From Lentzea sp. NBRC 105346 (GTDB lineage Bacteria > Actinomycetota > Actinomycetes > Mycobacteriales > Pseudonocardiaceae), in assembly GCF_030269605.1 (NCBI RefSeq), contig NZ_BSTQ01000017.1, positions 62,001 to 126,000 on the forward strand: a stretch of 64,000 bases of DNA. Direction: 5' to 3'. Positions 8,699 through 17,200 of the stretch are shown piece by piece. Made by a program: the position numbers and the translations under genes. A model generated the notes under the pieces. The model was not told the DNA's origin. It saw only the letters and a list, made by a program, of their open reading frames with translations, and ran no database searches. Numbering within the stretch: position 1 is the first letter of the stretch; every line of letters begins with the position of its first letter.

Positions 8699-8726
8699 CC
8701 CTGGAGTGCGGTCCAAGGTTTAGCGT
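8695..8726 (+). promoter_or_regulatory. MerR-type promoter/operator, apparently leaderless
   Basis: TTGACC (8695-8700) and TAGCGT (8721-8726) are separated by 20 bases, the over-long spacer typical of MerR-controlled promoters. The spacer carries an imperfect inverted repeat, ACCCTGGAGT with GGTCCAAGGT (7 of 10 pairs). The TGA stop of the previous gene lies within the -35 box. The -10 box ends seven bases before the merR ATG, so transcription likely starts at the start codon. Confidence 0.7.
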
Positions 8727-8733
8727 GGATCGC

Positions 8734-9141
8734 ATGAGAGTCGCCGAACTCGCCCGCGAGACGGGAGTGCGGCCGGACACCGTGCGCTACTACGAACGCA
8801 CGGGCCTGCTCGCCCCGCCGCCGCGCACCGCGTCGGGGTACCGCCAGTACCCCGCGGACGCCGCCGAACGCATCCGGTTCATCCAGGGCTGCCAGCGCCT
8901 CGGGCTGCGGCTCAAGGAGATCGCCGAGCTGCTCGCCGTGCGCGACACCGGCGTGTGCCCGTGCGAGCCGGCGGAAACGTTGCTGCACCGGCACATCGCC
9001 GAGCTCGACGCCGAGATCCGGCGGCTCTCCGGTCTGCGCGCCGAGCTCGTGCGGATGGTCGGGGCACTCCCAGGGGGTGAGTGCCCCGACATCGCGCCCG
9101 GTGTCTGGTGTCCACCGGAGGGAGGTGATCGGGATGGGTGA
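8734..9141 (+). CDS. MerR-family thiol/metal-responsive regulator
   Basis: A 135-residue regulator with an N-terminal MerR helix-turn-helix (RVAELARETGVRPDTVRYYE) and a coiled-coil dimer helix. Cysteines are placed for metal binding: C75 and C77 (VCPCEP) near the start of the dimer helix, and C117 and C126 in the C-terminal loop, the same spacing as the C117/C126 pair of mercury MerR. It therefore probably senses a soft or borderline metal; which one is not determinable. ATG 8734 is chosen because the MerR-type promoter lies immediately upstream. The 3' end overlaps a cysteine-rich micro-peptide gene. Confidence 0.85.
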   Translation: MRVAELARETGVRPDTVRYYERTGLLAPPPRTASGYRQYPADAAERIRFIQGCQRLGLRLKEIAELLAVRDTGVCPCEPAETLLHRHIAELDAEIRRLSGLRAELVRMVGALPGGECPDIAPGVWCPPEGGDRDG

Positions 9142-9172
9142 CGACTGCTGCACCGACTGCGGCTGCTGCTAG
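9134..9172 (+). CDS. Cysteine-rich 12-residue micro-peptide, possible mini-metallothionein
   Basis: ATG 9134 to TAG 9170-9172 encodes MGDDCCTDCGCC: five Cys and three Asp in twelve residues. It overlaps the end of merR by eight bases in another frame. The ribosome site GGAGGTGATC (9121-9130) is an unusually complete match to the 16S anti-Shine-Dalgarno sequence, with good spacing to the ATG. The CC-x2-C-x-CC pattern is metallothionein-like, and the upstream gene is a thiol-type MerR sensor, so metal buffering or a metal-sensing peptide role is plausible. No homologue is known to me. A hairpin follows 11 bases after the stop. Confidence 0.65.
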   Translation: MGDDCCTDCGCC

Positions 9173-9183
9173 CCCGCTGACCG

Positions 9184-9204
9184 GGAGGCGAGGCGCCCGC
9201 CTCC
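9184..9204 (+). terminator. Hairpin after merR/micro-peptide unit
   Basis: GGAGGCG (9184-9190) pairs with CGCCTCC (9198-9204) around a seven-base loop. It is GC-rich, lacks a T-run, and lies just after the micro-peptide stop, at the position expected for the end of the transcript. Confidence 0.45.
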
Positions 9205-9335
9205 TACCGCAGGATCTGCGCCCAGACGTCCCAGTGGTCCGCCGACACCCACGTCAACACGCCCGGCCAGTCCGGCCGTCCGCAGCCGGCGCCGAGCACG
9301 GCTCCCGCGACGGTCGCCCACTTCCGGTGCGTCGT
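9204..9335 (-). pseudogene. Collapsed copy of the adjacent trypsin-like protease gene
   Basis: The reverse strand reads RKWATVAGAVLG, matching the signal peptide of the protease at 9370-10173 (RKWAAVAGAVLG), and then jumps directly to CGRPDWPGVLTWVSADHWDVW and AQILR at a TAG, matching the protease C-terminus (CARPDAAGVYARVSTHYRDI, LAQIIH). The whole catalytic domain is missing. The two start codons are altered to ACG ACG (9335-9330), and homology continues upstream into the leader. This is an internal-deletion relic of a tandem duplication, not a functional gene. Confidence 0.8.
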
Positions 9336-9369
9336 GTCTCCCGGCGATTTCGCTTGCGGTGCAACGGAC

Positions 9370-10173
9370 CTAGTGGATGATCTGCGCCAAGATGTCCCGG
9401 TAGTGCGTCGACACCCGCGCGTACACGCCCGCCGCGTCCGGCCGGGCACAACCGCGGCCCCACGACGTGATTCCGACGATCTTGCCCCGCACGAGCAGCG
9501 GGCCGCCCGAGTCGCCCGCGCACGTGTCCACGCCGCCCTGGGGCACGCCCGCGCAGATCTGAGTCCGCTTGTCGAACGCCCGCAGGTCCGGGCCCGCCGG
9601 GTACTGCGCCGCGCACGTCTCGTCGCTGATGAGCGGCACGGTGGCCTTCCGCAGCTGGTCCGACGGCTCGGTGGGCTCGGTCGGTTCCTCGGTGAGGCCC
9701 CAGCCGAGCACGGTCGTGGCGGTGCCGGGCCGTTCCCGCCATTTGTCCAGCGGACCCGCGAACGGCACCGGGCGGTACGGCAACGGCTGCTTCAGCGTCA
9801 TCACGGCGACGTCGTGGCGGCCGTCCTCGTCGTACTTCGGGTGCACCCAGATCTTCTCAACACCGACGACGACGCCCGCGTCGCTCGACCGGACGTCCCG
9901 GCGCGCGACGACCTTGTACCCCTCGGGCTTGCGGAACACGCAGTGCGCCGCCGTCAGAACCTTGGCCGGCGCGACGAGGCTGCCACCGCAGAAGAGCTCG
10001 TGGTCGTTCTCGGCCGGGGCGAGGTACACCATCCACGGGTAGTCCGCGGTGGACGCCTCCGTTCCGCCGACCACCGTGCCGTGCACGTCATCCGGGTCAG
10101 CGGACGCCGTCCCCAGGGGAAGGAGTAGGCCGAGCACGGCTCCCGCGACGGCCGCCCACTTCCGGTTCATCAT
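9370..10173 (-). CDS. Secreted trypsin-like serine protease (S1)
   Basis: A 267-residue exported protease. A Sec signal (MMNRKWAAVAGAVLGLLLPL, cleavage near TASA-DPDD) is followed by a very short propeptide and the trypsin N-terminus VVGGTEAS at residue 34, implying zymogen activation before Val34. The catalytic triad is H77 (TAAHC), D121 (DVAVM) and S222 (GDSGGP); Asp six residues before the serine (D216 in GVDTCAGDSGG) suggests trypsin-like specificity for Arg/Lys. Paired cysteines around the active site fit disulfides. Start at the tandem ATGs, with GGGAG upstream. A degenerate copy lies just downstream. Confidence 0.92.
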   Translation of the reverse strand: MMNRKWAAVAGAVLGLLLPLGTASADPDDVHGTVVGGTEASTADYPWMVYLAPAENDHELFCGGSLVAPAKVLTAAHCVFRKPEGYKVVARRDVRSSDAGVVVGVEKIWVHPKYDEDGRHDVAVMTLKQPLPYRPVPFAGPLDKWRERPGTATTVLGWGLTEEPTEPTEPSDQLRKATVPLISDETCAAQYPAGPDLRAFDKRTQICAGVPQGGVDTCAGDSGGPLLVRGKIVGITSWGRGCARPDAAGVYARVSTHYRDILAQIIH

Positions 10174-10177
10174 GTCT

Positions 10178-10204
10178 CCCGTTGTTCGCTTGCAGTGCAA
10201 CGGG
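10178..10204 (-). promoter_or_regulatory. Leader hairpin overlapping protease ribosome site
   Basis: CCCGTTG (10178-10184) and CAACGGG (10198-10204) form a perfect 7-bp stem just upstream of the protease start on the reverse strand. The ribosome site GGGAG (complement of 10176-10180) starts inside the stem, so folding could limit translation. The decayed copy downstream has lost this pairing. Confidence 0.45.
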
Positions 10205-10259
10205 AATACTGATGGAAACGTGATCAGACCAAAGTGCACAGTCGCAGGGCCGTAGGTAG

Positions 10260-11015
10260 CTACTCCGTGTCGCAATTGGCGAGCGGGATGTGCGGCCGGT
10301 CCTCCGCCTCGATGAACACCGCGATGCCGTCCAGCACCCGCGCGAGCCCGAACTCGAACTCGTCCAAGGGTTTGTCGAATCCGCCGGACAGGTACACGTG
10401 GTTCATCATCGGGAACCGGTCCGGCGTGAAGTGCTCGAACACGGTGGTGCGGCTCGCCCACCACGAGTCCTCGGTCTCACCGGACTCCCGCTCGGCGTCC
10501 CGCCGGTCGGCCAGCCGCCGGGCGACGCTGTCGACGAAGTAGCCGACGGTCAGGAAGACGGCGTTCATCTCGGCCGCGGTCAGCCCGATGTTCGCCAGGA
10601 CGGCCAGCGCGGCCTCCATGCTCTCGATCGTGCGTGGGCCGGGCGTGCGCCGGGTGCCGGTGAGCTGCGAGACCCACGGGTGGCGCCGGAACACCGCCCA
10701 CATGCCGCGGGCATAGCGCTCCAGGCCGTCGCGCCAGCCGCCCTCGGCGAGCTCGGCCTCGCCGATGACGGTGTCGACCATCAGGTCGAGCAGCTCTGAC
10801 TTGCCCGGCACGTACCGGTAGAGCGACATCGTGGTGAAGCCGAGCACCTCCGCGACCCGCCGCATGGTCAGCGCGCCGAGGCCTTCGGTGTCGGCGACCT
10901 CGATGCCGGCCGCCACCACGCGGTCCAGGCTCAACGCGGGTTTGGGCCCACGAGTCGGCTCCGCCTGCGCATCCCACAACAACCGGATGCCGCGCTCCGG
11001 GTCCTCCTGCTTCAC
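10260..11015 (-). CDS. TetR-family transcriptional repressor
   Basis: A 251-residue repressor. The helix-turn-helix is GALTMRRVAEVLGFTTMSLY (about residues 50-70), followed by RYVPGKSELLDLMVD, the usual end of the TetR DNA-binding domain, and a C-terminal ligand domain of the TetR_C type. GTG start with GGGGAG upstream. It diverges from a DrrAB-type exporter across a long inverted repeat, so it most likely represses that pump and itself until a drug-like ligand binds. Confidence 0.9.
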   Translation of the reverse strand: MKQEDPERGIRLLWDAQAEPTRGPKPALSLDRVVAAGIEVADTEGLGALTMRRVAEVLGFTTMSLYRYVPGKSELLDLMVDTVIGEAELAEGGWRDGLERYARGMWAVFRRHPWVSQLTGTRRTPGPRTIESMEAALAVLANIGLTAAEMNAVFLTVGYFVDSVARRLADRRDAERESGETEDSWWASRTTVFEHFTPDRFPMMNHVYLSGGFDKPLDEFEFGLARVLDGIAVFIEAEDRPHIPLANCDTE

Positions 11016-11044
11016 ACCGCTCCCCTCGCTTGACCACCGATCCT

Positions 11045-11090
11045 AGAACTGTGTATGAAGTACACCGAAGTATACGACGTACACAGTTCT
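11045..11090. promoter_or_regulatory. Long inverted repeat, likely TetR operator
   Basis: AGAACTGTGTA (11045-11055) and TACACAGTTCT (11080-11090) are exact 11-base reverse complements 24 bases apart, between the TetR gene and drrA. The interior holds further GTAC and GTATAC palindromes. The repeat lies where the divergent promoters should be, supporting an operator for the neighbouring TetR protein. Confidence 0.7.
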
Positions 11091-11102
11091 TGGGGGTGGA
11101 AC

Positions 11103-12032
11103 GTGGCGGTCTTGGCTGAGGGGCTGCGCAAGACGTTCGACAAGAAGGCGGCGCTGGACGGGATCGACCTGACCGTGCCCGCGGGCACGGTCTGCGGGCT
11201 GCTCGGCCCGAACGGCGCGGGCAAGACGACGGCGGTGCGGATCCTCGCGACGCTGCTGCGCCTGGACGGCGGACGGGCCGAGGTGGCCGGGTTCGACGTG
11301 GTCCGGGACGCGGCCGAGGTGCGGCGCCGGGTGGGGCTCAACGGTCAGCAGTCCACTGTGGACGCCGTGCTGACCGGGCGAGAGAACCTGGTGATGTGGG
11401 GCCGGCTCTATCACCTGTCCCGCAGGCAGGCCGAGCGCCGGGCGGACGAGCTGCTGGAGCAGTTCGGGCTGACGGACGCGGCCGGGAAACGCGCCAAGAC
11501 GTACTCCGGCGGCATGCGGCGACGCCTGGACCTGGCGTCCAGCTTCATCATGGCGCCGCAGGTGTTGTTCCTCGACGAACCGACGACAGGCCTCGACCCG
11601 CGCAACCGCGGCGAGGTGTGGCGGGAGGTGAAGCGCCTCGTCGCGGAGGGCACGACCGTGCTGCTGACGACGCAGTACCTGGACGAGGCCGACCAGCTGG
11701 CGGACCAGATCGTCGTGCTGGACAGCGGGAAGGTCGTCGCGGACGGGCCGCCCGACCAGCTGAAGTCGAAGCTGGGCGGGGACCGGATCGAGGTCGTCGT
11801 CCGGTCCGCCGGTGACCTGGGTGCGGCGGCCCGGATTCTCGGTGCCGCGGCCGAGGTCGACGCGGACAACTTCCGGGTGAGCGCGGCGGTCGAGGACCGG
11901 GTGGCGGCGTTGACGCGCGTGACGCGGGATCTCGCCGACGCCGGTGTCGAGGCGGAGGACATCGCGTTGCGCCGGCCCACTCTCGACGAGGTCTTCCTGA
12001 CTCTGACCGGGCACAAGGCGGTGGCGGCATGA
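11103..12032 (+). CDS. DrrA-type ABC exporter ATPase
   Basis: A 309-residue ATP-binding subunit of the daunorubicin-resistance exporter family. Motifs: Walker A GPNGAGKT (35-42), signature YSGGMRRRLDLA, Walker B VLFLDEPTTGLDP. The switch position reads LLTTQYLDEAD, with Gln instead of the usual His, as is common in DrrA proteins. A DrrA-type C-terminal extension ends RRPTLDEVFLTLTG. Start taken at GTG 11103, preceded by GGGGGTGGA; the ATG at 11055 lies inside the operator and has no ribosome site. Its stop overlaps the permease start (ATGA). Confidence 0.92.
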   Translation: MAVLAEGLRKTFDKKAALDGIDLTVPAGTVCGLLGPNGAGKTTAVRILATLLRLDGGRAEVAGFDVVRDAAEVRRRVGLNGQQSTVDAVLTGRENLVMWGRLYHLSRRQAERRADELLEQFGLTDAAGKRAKTYSGGMRRRLDLASSFIMAPQVLFLDEPTTGLDPRNRGEVWREVKRLVAEGTTVLLTTQYLDEADQLADQIVVLDSGKVVADGPPDQLKSKLGGDRIEVVVRSAGDLGAAARILGAAAEVDADNFRVSAAVEDRVAALTRVTRDLADAGVEAEDIALRRPTLDEVFLTLTGHKAVAA

Positions 12033-12808
12033 TCTACGCACTGACAGACAGCTGGGTCGTCGCCAAGCGGGACCTGATGCACTGGATCCGTGAACCGGTC
12101 CGGGTGTTCGCCGGGATGCTCTACCCGGTCGTGTCCGTGCTGATCTTCGCGTTCGTGTTCGGCAGCGCGATGAGCGTGTACGGCGGCGGCAGCTACCAGG
12201 AGTTCCTGTTGCCGGGCATGCTCGGCCAGGCCATCGCGTTCGGCACCGCCGCCACGATGATGGTCGTGTCGCTGGACGCCTCGCGTGGCGTGACGGACCG
12301 GTTCCGCGCGTCGCCGATGTCGCAGACCGGGGTCGTGGCCGGGCGCAGCATCGCGGACCTGGTGAACTCGACGCTGGAGATCCTGCTGCTCGTGCTGTGC
12401 GGACTGGCCATCGGGTGGCGGTGGCACCTCGGGATCGTGAGCGCACTGGCCGCGGTGGGACTGTTGCTGTGGCTGCGGTTCGCGTTGATCTGGGTCGGTA
12501 TCTACTTCGGACTGTTGCTCAAGCCCGAGGCGTCCAGCGCGTCGTGGATGGTGCTGTTCCCGTTGACGATGTTCGCGAACACCTTCGTGTCGCCGGAGCT
12601 GATGCCCCCGTGGCTGCGACTGGTGTCGGAGTGGAACCCGATCTCGTCGACCGTGGCGGCGTGCCGGGAGCTGTTCGGAAACCCCGGTGTGGGTGGGGAC
12701 TCCTGGGCCGCGCAGCACGCCGTCCTGCTCGCGATCGTATGGCCGCTGCTGCTGGTGGCGATCTTCTGGCCGCTGTCCGTGCGGCGGTATCGCGACCTCA
12801 GCCGCTAG
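12029..12808 (+). CDS. DrrB-type ABC exporter permease
   Basis: A 259-residue membrane subunit of the ABC-2 type with six hydrophobic segments. Family blocks include YQEFLLPGMLGQ, RGVTDRFRASPMSQ, the NTFVSPELMP segment and EWNPISSTVAACRELFGNP. Its ATG overlaps the stop of the ATPase gene by four bases, so both subunits are made together. With the upstream ATPase it likely exports a hydrophobic drug or lipid; the substrate is unknown. The last 11 bases overlap the end of the convergent flavin monooxygenase gene. Confidence 0.9.
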   Translation: MIYALTDSWVVAKRDLMHWIREPVRVFAGMLYPVVSVLIFAFVFGSAMSVYGGGSYQEFLLPGMLGQAIAFGTAATMMVVSLDASRGVTDRFRASPMSQTGVVAGRSIADLVNSTLEILLLVLCGLAIGWRWHLGIVSALAAVGLLLWLRFALIWVGIYFGLLLKPEASSASWMVLFPLTMFANTFVSPELMPPWLRLVSEWNPISSTVAACRELFGNPGVGGDSWAAQHAVLLAIVWPLLLVAIFWPLSVRRYRDLSR

Positions 12809-14141
12809 CCGTCTGGACGCGCCGCGCCCCGGCGCGGCGCTCCGCGGCGAGCTCGCTCTTGTAGGCGAAGAAGTCGACCTCGATCGTGTGCCGCTTGGAC
12901 GTCACGTACCGCTCGTGCAGCTTGCGTCCGTACGCGGCGATCTCGGCGCGCATGTCCTCCTCGGACGGCAACGCGGCGCGTCCCTCGACGATGTCCGCGA
13001 CCCACTCCGCCTGCGCCTCGGCCAGCGGCATGATCGCTCCCAGCGGCTGGATGAGGCCGAGGAAGTACAGTCCTTTGTGGACAGGATCGACGACCCGGCG
13101 GAAGAGCGCGACCTCGTTGTCCCGCACGGGAACCACGTCGTCGTCGAGGAACGGGAACTCGATCTTGTAGCCGGTGCAGTAGACGATGATGTCGACCTGT
13201 TCGGTGCTGCCGTCGGCGAACATCACGGTGTCGCCGTCGAGGCGCACGATGTTCGGCTTGACCGCGATGTCGCCGTGGCCGAGGCGGGTGAGCAGGTCGT
13301 CGGTCACGGTCGGGTGCGCGTGCAGCACCTTGTGGTCGGGCTGCGGCAGGCCGTAGTCCGTGACCTTGCCGCGCGCGAGCCGCAGCATGAGCTGGAAGCT
13401 GAGGCGCTGGAACCAGAACGGCGTCTTGGAGGCGAGCCACGACGTGGTCAGCTCGTCGGTCGGCTTTCCGAACAGGTACTTGGGCACGATGTGCGCGCCG
13501 CGCCGCATGGCGAGGAACGTCCGGCGCGCCACGCGGGACGACTCGACCGCGATGTCGCACGCCGAGTTGCCGATGCCGAGCACCAGGACCCGTTTGTCCT
13601 CGAGGATCTCGGGCGTCTTGTAGTCGTGCGCGTGCAGCTGCAGACCGGTGAACTCGCCGGGGAACGCGGGTTCGGGCAGGCGCGGCGACCAGTGGTGGCC
13701 GTTCGCGACGATCACGTGGTCGTAGTGGTTGGTGATCTCGTTCCCACCGTCGCGCCATCGCGCGGTGACATTGAAACCGTTTTCCTTCGGCTCGACCCTG
13801 GTCACCTCGGTGCGGAACGTGATGCGGTCGCGGAACCCGTGGTGCTTCACGAAGTCGTCGAAGTACTCGGCGATCTGGTAGTGGCTCGGGTACGCGGGCA
13901 GGTGGTCCGGCATCGGGAAGGACTTGTACTCCATCAGCTGCCGTGAGGTGTTGATGTGCAGCGAGCGGTACGCCGACGACATTCCGTTGTCGTTGAGGTA
14001 ACGCCAGTTACCCCCGATCTCGGACCCTGTCTCGTAGCAGTCGAACTCGATCCCGCGCGCGTGCAGCACCTGACATGCGGCAATACCCGACGATCCGGCC
14101 CCGATCACGCACACCCGAGTCATGTCTCGAAGGTTTCTCAT
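12798..14141 (-). CDS. Flavin-containing monooxygenase (class B)
   Basis: A 447-residue FAD- and NADPH-dependent oxygenase. The FAD Rossmann motif VIGAGSSGIAACQVL is near residue 11, the NADPH motif LGIGNSACDIAVES near residue 190, and between them the FMO fingerprint FTGLQLHAHDY (FxGxxxHxxxY). It probably oxygenates a nucleophilic N- or S-containing compound or a ketone (Baeyer-Villiger); substrate unknown. The start at ATG 14141 is preceded by GGGGGG; a second in-frame ATG six codons later has a weaker site. The gene is convergent with drrB and divergent from the subtilase. Confidence 0.88.
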   Translation of the reverse strand: MRNLRDMTRVCVIGAGSSGIAACQVLHARGIEFDCYETGSEIGGNWRYLNDNGMSSAYRSLHINTSRQLMEYKSFPMPDHLPAYPSHYQIAEYFDDFVKHHGFRDRITFRTEVTRVEPKENGFNVTARWRDGGNEITNHYDHVIVANGHHWSPRLPEPAFPGEFTGLQLHAHDYKTPEILEDKRVLVLGIGNSACDIAVESSRVARRTFLAMRRGAHIVPKYLFGKPTDELTTSWLASKTPFWFQRLSFQLMLRLARGKVTDYGLPQPDHKVLHAHPTVTDDLLTRLGHGDIAVKPNIVRLDGDTVMFADGSTEQVDIIVYCTGYKIEFPFLDDDVVPVRDNEVALFRRVVDPVHKGLYFLGLIQPLGAIMPLAEAQAEWVADIVEGRAALPSEEDMRAEIAAYGRKLHERYVTSKRHTIEVDFFAYKSELAAERRAGARRVQTASG

Positions 14142-14215
14142 GTCTACCCCCCGATGTCAACCGGACGGTAGGGTCACGGTCGCCGTCGCCGCACCGACCA
14201 ACGAATAGAGGATCC

Positions 14216-17200
14216 ATGCGTCGGCGGACGGTCACCAGCGCGGTCGCACTGGTACTGGTCGCGGGGTTGTGCGGTGCCGCGGAGGCATCGCCACGAACTC
14301 CCGCGCCAGATTCCCCGCATACTGTCACTTTGGTCACGGGCGACAAAGTCGTTCTCGGTGACCAGCCGCGGGTGATCCGCGGACCTGGGCGGGACCGGGT
14401 CTCCTTCTACACGTCCAAGCGTGACGGCGAGCTCACCGTGGTGCCGTCCGACGCCGCGCGGCTCGTCGAGGCGGGCCGGCTGGACGAGCGGTTGTTCAAC
14501 GTCACCGCGCTCGCCCGCGACGGGTTCGACGACCGTCATCGGTCCGATCTGCCACTCATCGTCTCTGGCGGGTTCGCGGCGTCCGTGGTGCGCGAACTGC
14601 CCGCGTTGGGCGGTTCGTCCGTGCTGGCGCGCAAGTCCGAACTGGCGTCGTTGTGGCGCACCGGCGGGTTCGACCGGATCTGGCTCAACGGCAAGGCGCA
14701 CCTCGTCGACGACGTGAGCAACGCGCAGATCGGCGTGCCCGCGGCGTGGCAGGCCGGGTTCACCGGCAAGGGCGTCAAGGTCGCCGATCTCGACGGCGGG
14801 TACGACGCGTCGCATCCGGACCTGAAGAACGTGGTGGCCACCAAGGACTTCACCGGTTCGAGCATCAAGGACGGCTACGGGCACGGCACGCACACCGCGT
14901 CCACCATCGCCGGCTCGGGTGCCGGATCGAACGGGAAGTACGCCGGTGTCGCGCCGGACGCCTCGCTGCTGATCGGCAAGGTGTGCGAGGACGACGGCGG
15001 CTGCCCGGAGGACGCGATCATCGCGGGCATGCAGTGGGCGGCCGACCAGGGCGCGTCGATCGTGAACATGTCGCTGGGCGGCGGGCCGACCGACGGCAAG
15101 GACCCGCTTTCGTTGGCGCTCAACAAGATCAGCGCCAAGTCCGGCGCGTTGTTCGTCGTCGCGGCGGGCAACGCCGGTGCGGCGCGCAAGGTCGGCAACC
15201 CGGCCGCGGCGGACCTGGCACTGGCCGTGGGCAGCGTGACGAAGCAGGACGAGCTGTCGCGGTTCTCCAGCCAGGGCCCGCGGCTCGTGGACGACGCGAT
15301 CAAGCCGGACATCGCCTCGCCGGGTTCGGACATCATCGCGGCGCGGGCCAAGGGCACGTCGATGGGCACGCCCGTGAACTCCTTGTACACCAGTGCGAAC
15401 GGCACGTCGATGGCGACGCCGCACGTGACGGGCGCGGCCGCTTTGCTGTTGCAGCAACACCCTTCGTGGAAGGCGCCCGAGCTCAAGGCGGCGCTGATGA
15501 ACGCCGCTTCGCCGTTGAAGGACCTGACCGTGTACCAGCAGGGTGCCGGTCGGCTGGACATCGGGCGTGCGGTGTCCTCTCCGGTCCGCGCCTCGGCAGG
15601 ATCGGTGAACTTCGGGCGTTTCCCGTGGCCCCACAGCACTTCCCCGGTCACGCGGAAGGTGACGTTCTTCAACTCCGGTTCCAGCGCCTCGACTCTCGCC
15701 CTGAAGGCGCCGGTGGCGTTGTCGGCGTCGTCGGTCACCGTGCCGGCGGGCGGCAGCGCGTCGGTGGACCTGTCGTTCACGCCGAAGGCGGACGGGCTGC
15801 TCAGCGACTGGCTGACCGCAACGGACGGCTCTCTGGTCGTTCGGGTGGCGCTGGGCGCGTCGGTGGAGCCGGAGAGCTACGACGTGACCGTGAAGCGGGA
15901 GCTGCGCGGTGAGGTCGACGAGAGCTGGTACGGCGCGCTGGTGAATGTCGACACCGGTGTCTACAACCGGTTGCGGTTCAACGAGGACGGCAGCAAGGAG
16001 ACGCTGCGGCTGCCCAAGGGCCGCTACGACCTGATCGGGTTCAGCGAGTCCTCCACCAAGGGCAAGCGGTACGCGACGGCGTTGGTGAAGCCCGGCATCG
16101 TGGTGTCGTCGAACACGACGGTTCAGGCCGACGAGAACACGGCGAAACCGGTGACCGTCAAGGCGGGCAAGGCCAAGCTCGACTCGTACCAGGCGAGCCT
16201 CGTGTTCGGGAACGACAACCTGACGTACGCCTCCTCGGCGGACACGGCGTTCTACGCGACGCCTACCGCCACCCAGGACCGGGTGCTCGGGTTCTCGTTC
16301 CGGCCCGTGCTCGTGGACGGGACGTCGGTCTACAACCTGGTGTTCGGCTCGAAGGACCGCGTGCCTTCATCTCTGGCGTTCTCCGCCGGTGAACTGGCCG
16401 CGGTGAAAGCGACCTACTACGTGCAGGGGGCGACGACGACGGCGACGCGGTCGGACACGGGCGCGCTGCCGTGGGACGACAGCGGGCTCGGGTACACGGA
16501 CCTGCCGGTGAAGGTGCCGTCCACGCGGACCGAGTACTACACGCCCGGTGTGACGTGGAAGCAGCAGATGTCGATCTCGGACGGCACGACGGCCGAGTTC
16601 CTCACGCACGTGCGCAAGTTCGAGCGCGCCGGGTCGTTCACCAACGAGTGGAACCGGGCGCCGATCGGGCCGATCCCGGACCCGGTGGTGCGCGAGGGGA
16701 ACGAGATCACCATCGACGTCGCGTTGTTCGCGCCTGGTGACGTGGTGTCGGCCAGCGAGTATGACGGTGTGCTGAACGGCGCGATCAAGGGTACGTCCGA
16801 GCTGTCGCGCAACGGTGTCGTGCTCGGGAAGTCGGACACGGCGGGCGGTGGGACGTTCACCGCGACGCCGGGTCCGCTGACGTTGAAGACCTCCGCGACG
16901 CGGTCGCAGAAGTTCTCGGTGCTCGGCTCGAAGGTGGACGCGACGTGGACGTTCAACGGCTCGCAGCTGATGTTCATCCGTGCGTCGGGCAAGGTGTCCT
17001 CGCGCGGCGTGGCGCCATCGGGTGCGTTCCCGCTGACGCTGCGCGTGGGCGGCAACTCGGGAGCGGTTTCCGGCGTGGAGCTGTCGGTGTCCTACGACGA
17101 CGGCAAGACCTGGAAGACCGTTCCGGTCACGCAGTCGGGTGACGCCTACTCGGCACAGCTGACGCATCCGGCCGGCAACGGCTTCGTCGGCTTGCGCACT

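Noticed and set aside
11055-11102. Alternative drrA start at ATG 11055
   Set aside because: It lies inside the operator dyad, has no ribosome site and adds residues not seen in DrrA proteins; GTG 11103 fits better.
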